Shown piece by piece: positions 13,618 through 15,168 of a stretch of DNA of 15,168 bases. Below the pieces are notes generated by a model. That model did no database searches. It was not told the origin of the DNA and saw only the letters and a program-made list of their open reading frames with translations. The translations under genes were made by a program, and so were the position numbers. Each line of letters begins with the position of its first letter. Position 1 is the stretch's first letter. This DNA is from Lentisphaerota bacterium (GTDB lineage: Bacteria; Verrucomicrobiota; Lentisphaeria; Victivallales; GWF2-50-93), in contig JANYBI010000073.1 in NCBI GenBank assembly GCA_025360875.1, positions 1-15,168 on the forward strand. The letters are read 5' to 3'.

Positions 13618-15135
13618 ATGAAAACGAACATGAAAAGCAAAGTCGTGGAACAGATGAAGGACAGCAATCAAAGCGGGCTCGTGGACATGGATGAGGCGAT
13701 AAGCCATCTCAAGACAACGCGGCCAACCTTCTACCGGTGGCTCAGATCAGGAAAACTCAAGGGGATGAAAGTCGGACGCCAGTGGCGTTTCTACAAGGAG
13801 GAACTCGACCGTTTCCTCAAAGGCGAAGGTCCAAGGATAGAGCTATCATCGAGCCCTGAACCTCTGCTTAAATCCATTTCCGATAAACTGGCTGAGCTTG
13901 GCGTCAAAGGGTGGAACACAGCCGCTGACGGAGAGAAGCTGAAGTCCATTGTCCAAGGGATGATCAGCCTTGGAGACTCTATGAGGGCCAGCGACATACA
14001 CATATCTCCGCATCCTGTCGCCGGAGACCTGATGGCCAATCACGTCCTGCTGAGATACCGCGTCGACGGCGTTTTAAGGACGGTCTCGGAATTTGATGTC
14101 AGGCTCCTCCAGCCTGTAATAGATGAATTCAAGAGTATGGCGAAATGCGATCTCCACGAGAGGCAGCACCCCCAGGACGGACGCATCATAGTCAAGGTCG
14201 ACACTGGCAGAAAAACTCTTGATCTGCGAGTATGCTTCCTTCCATCAACAATAGGGGAAACTGTCACAATACGCATTCTCGATTCGAACGCTGTCAAGCT
14301 TGACATTGATTCATTGTATTTCACCCAGAAAAATCTTGACAATATCCATAAGGCTTTGAATCTTCCTAACGGGATGATTATTGTGGCGGGCCCTACTGGA
14401 TCAGGCAAAACCACTGTACTCTATGCCTTTCTCCGTAGTTTTGAAAAAAGAAACTGCCTTAAAATTATCAGCATCGAGGATCCTGTCGAATATCTGCTTG
14501 AGAAAACTGTACAGGTGGGAGTAAATGTACATGCAGGCGTGACGTTTTCGAAAGCGACCCGAGCAGCACTCAGGTCTGATCCTGATGTCATAATGCACAC
14601 TGAAATACGTGATCGGGAACAGCTCCAACTCCTCCAGAATTCCACACTTACCGGCCACATCACCCTTTCAACGATACATGCCGATTCAGCCGCAGCTGCG
14701 ATAAGGAGGCTTATCGATATAGCCGGAGAACCCTGGATTACTTCCGATACGATAAAACTCCTCCTAAGCCTGAGACTTATAAGGATACTATGCCCCCATT
14801 GCGCAAAACCTGATGAGCCATCACAGGAGACAATTGAAAGAGCGGCCTCCATGGCTCGTGCAGGAGGTCTTGACTGGTCGTCGCTGCCCCATGTCTACAA
14901 GAAGGCAGCAGGATGTCCAAAATGCGCAATGTTGGGCTTCCGTGGAAGAAGAGGAGTAGTCGAAACACTCATGGTGACTCCAGAAATTTCCTCCCTCATC
15001 CGCAACAATGCAAGCCAGGAAAATATCCAGCGCGCCGCGATAGAACAGGGGATGACCACTATGGTTGCTGACGCCATCCGCCGTTTCGCTGGCGGAGAGA
15101 CAACATTCGATGAAGTCTTGAGGGTGACAAGGTAG
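13618..15135 (+). CDS. PilB/GspE-type assembly ATPase fused to an N-terminal excisionase-like helix-turn-helix
   Basis: 505-residue secretion/pilus motor ATPase. The core is complete: ASDIHISP (124-131), RYRVDGVL (146-153) and HPQDGRI (184-190) of the N2 domain, then Walker A GPTGSGKTT (258-266), Asp box ISIEDPVEY (284-292), Walker B LRSDPDVIMHTEIRD (318-332, with E329) and His box TGHITLSTIHADSA (345-358). The CxxC...CxxC zinc motif (C392, C395, C433, C436) marks a PilB/GspE extension motor, not PilT. The usual GspE/PilB N1 domain is missing. In its place residues 20-70 read GLVDMDEAISHLKTTRPTFY, then RWLRSGKLKGMKVGRQWRFY, then KEELDRFLKG. This is a complete excisionase/MerR-like HTH with the GRQWRF wing. 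One continuous frame with a strong ribosome binding site rules out an assembly artefact. Walker B has HT where VG is usual. Confidence 0.93.
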   Translation: MKTNMKSKVVEQMKDSNQSGLVDMDEAISHLKTTRPTFYRWLRSGKLKGMKVGRQWRFYKEELDRFLKGEGPRIELSSSPEPLLKSISDKLAELGVKGWNTAADGEKLKSIVQGMISLGDSMRASDIHISPHPVAGDLMANHVLLRYRVDGVLRTVSEFDVRLLQPVIDEFKSMAKCDLHERQHPQDGRIIVKVDTGRKTLDLRVCFLPSTIGETVTIRILDSNAVKLDIDSLYFTQKNLDNIHKALNLPNGMIIVAGPTGSGKTTVLYAFLRSFEKRNCLKIISIEDPVEYLLEKTVQVGVNVHAGVTFSKATRAALRSDPDVIMHTEIRDREQLQLLQNSTLTGHITLSTIHADSAAAAIRRLIDIAGEPWITSDTIKLLLSLRLIRILCPHCAKPDEPSQETIERAASMARAGGLDWSSLPHVYKKAAGCPKCAMLGFRGRRGVVETLMVTPEISSLIRNNASQENIQRAAIEQGMTTMVADAIRRFAGGETTFDEVLRVTR

Positions 15136-15168
15136 CAGGGAGGCCAAAGCCTGTCGCTATTAGAACTG

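Noticed and set aside
15136..15168. Start of another gene after the HTH-ATPase (GGGAGG at 15138-15143)
   Set aside because: There is no ATG, GTG or TTG at a suitable distance before the window ends; it cannot be judged.

Overview
The window looks like a chromosomal segment from a Gram-negative bacterium of the PVC superphylum, most likely Lentisphaerota or a close relative. The evidence is as follows. There is a five-gene operon in the order of the Akkermansia Amuc_1102-1101-1100-1099-1098 pilus locus. There is a prepilin of the PVC type, with an FTLVEMLVVMAILSVLI N-terminus and a C-terminal H-X9-DG motif. A periplasmic protein carries a calcium-loop motif of the form DxNxNGxPDxxE...GLNPxD. 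An lpxB gene indicates a lipid A outer membrane. Taxonomy is inferred from protein style only. I see no rRNA, tRNA, CRISPR array or intact mobile element.

Layout. (1) Positions 1-5252, minus strand: a pilus/secretion operon read leftward. It begins with a secreted Amuc_1102-like protein, followed by a PilM protein fused to a PilN-like membrane segment, a PilO/Amuc_1100-like protein with a TolA-like Ala/Lys repeat insert, and an Amuc_1099-like protein with a Cys cluster, a Ca-binding motif and a Pro/Met-rich tail. The first 19 codons of a secreted protein, very probably the secretin, follow at the window edge. (2) Positions 5397-7721: a GT2 glycosyltransferase (plus strand) converges on a ketosynthase-ACP pair (minus strand). 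(3) Positions 7834-9756, plus strand: acpS and a bifunctional NAD(P)HX epimerase/dehydratase (nnr), spaced as an operon. The nnr 3' end overlaps the convergent lpxB (9716-10891, minus) by 41 bp. (4) Positions 10991-11933: a tiny Asn/Gly-rich lipoprotein (plus) meets a prepilin-like gene (minus) end to end. (5) Positions 12102-13217, minus strand: an aldo/keto reductase with two C-terminal four-Cys iron-sulfur motifs. (6) Positions 13218-13617: the only long non-coding gap. It holds two promoters, a pair of TTGT/ACAA inverted repeats and a short decayed repeat. (7) Positions 13618-15135, plus strand: a PilB/GspE-type assembly ATPase whose N-terminal domain is replaced by an excisionase/MerR-type DNA-binding helix-turn-helix.

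How it fits together. Three separate loci (operon 1, the prepilin, the HTH-ATPase) belong to type IV pilus/type II secretion machinery: alignment complex and secretin, a pilin-like substrate, and a motor. The middle block is acyl-carrier and envelope-lipid metabolism: KAS, ACP, the AcpS that could activate the ACP, a lipid-linked-sugar type glycosyltransferase, and LpxB. The most unusual features are the DNA-binding domain fused to a pilus motor, with candidate operator repeats around its own -10 region, and the PilM-PilN fusion, which places the normally intermolecular PilN docking motif inside the PilM chain.
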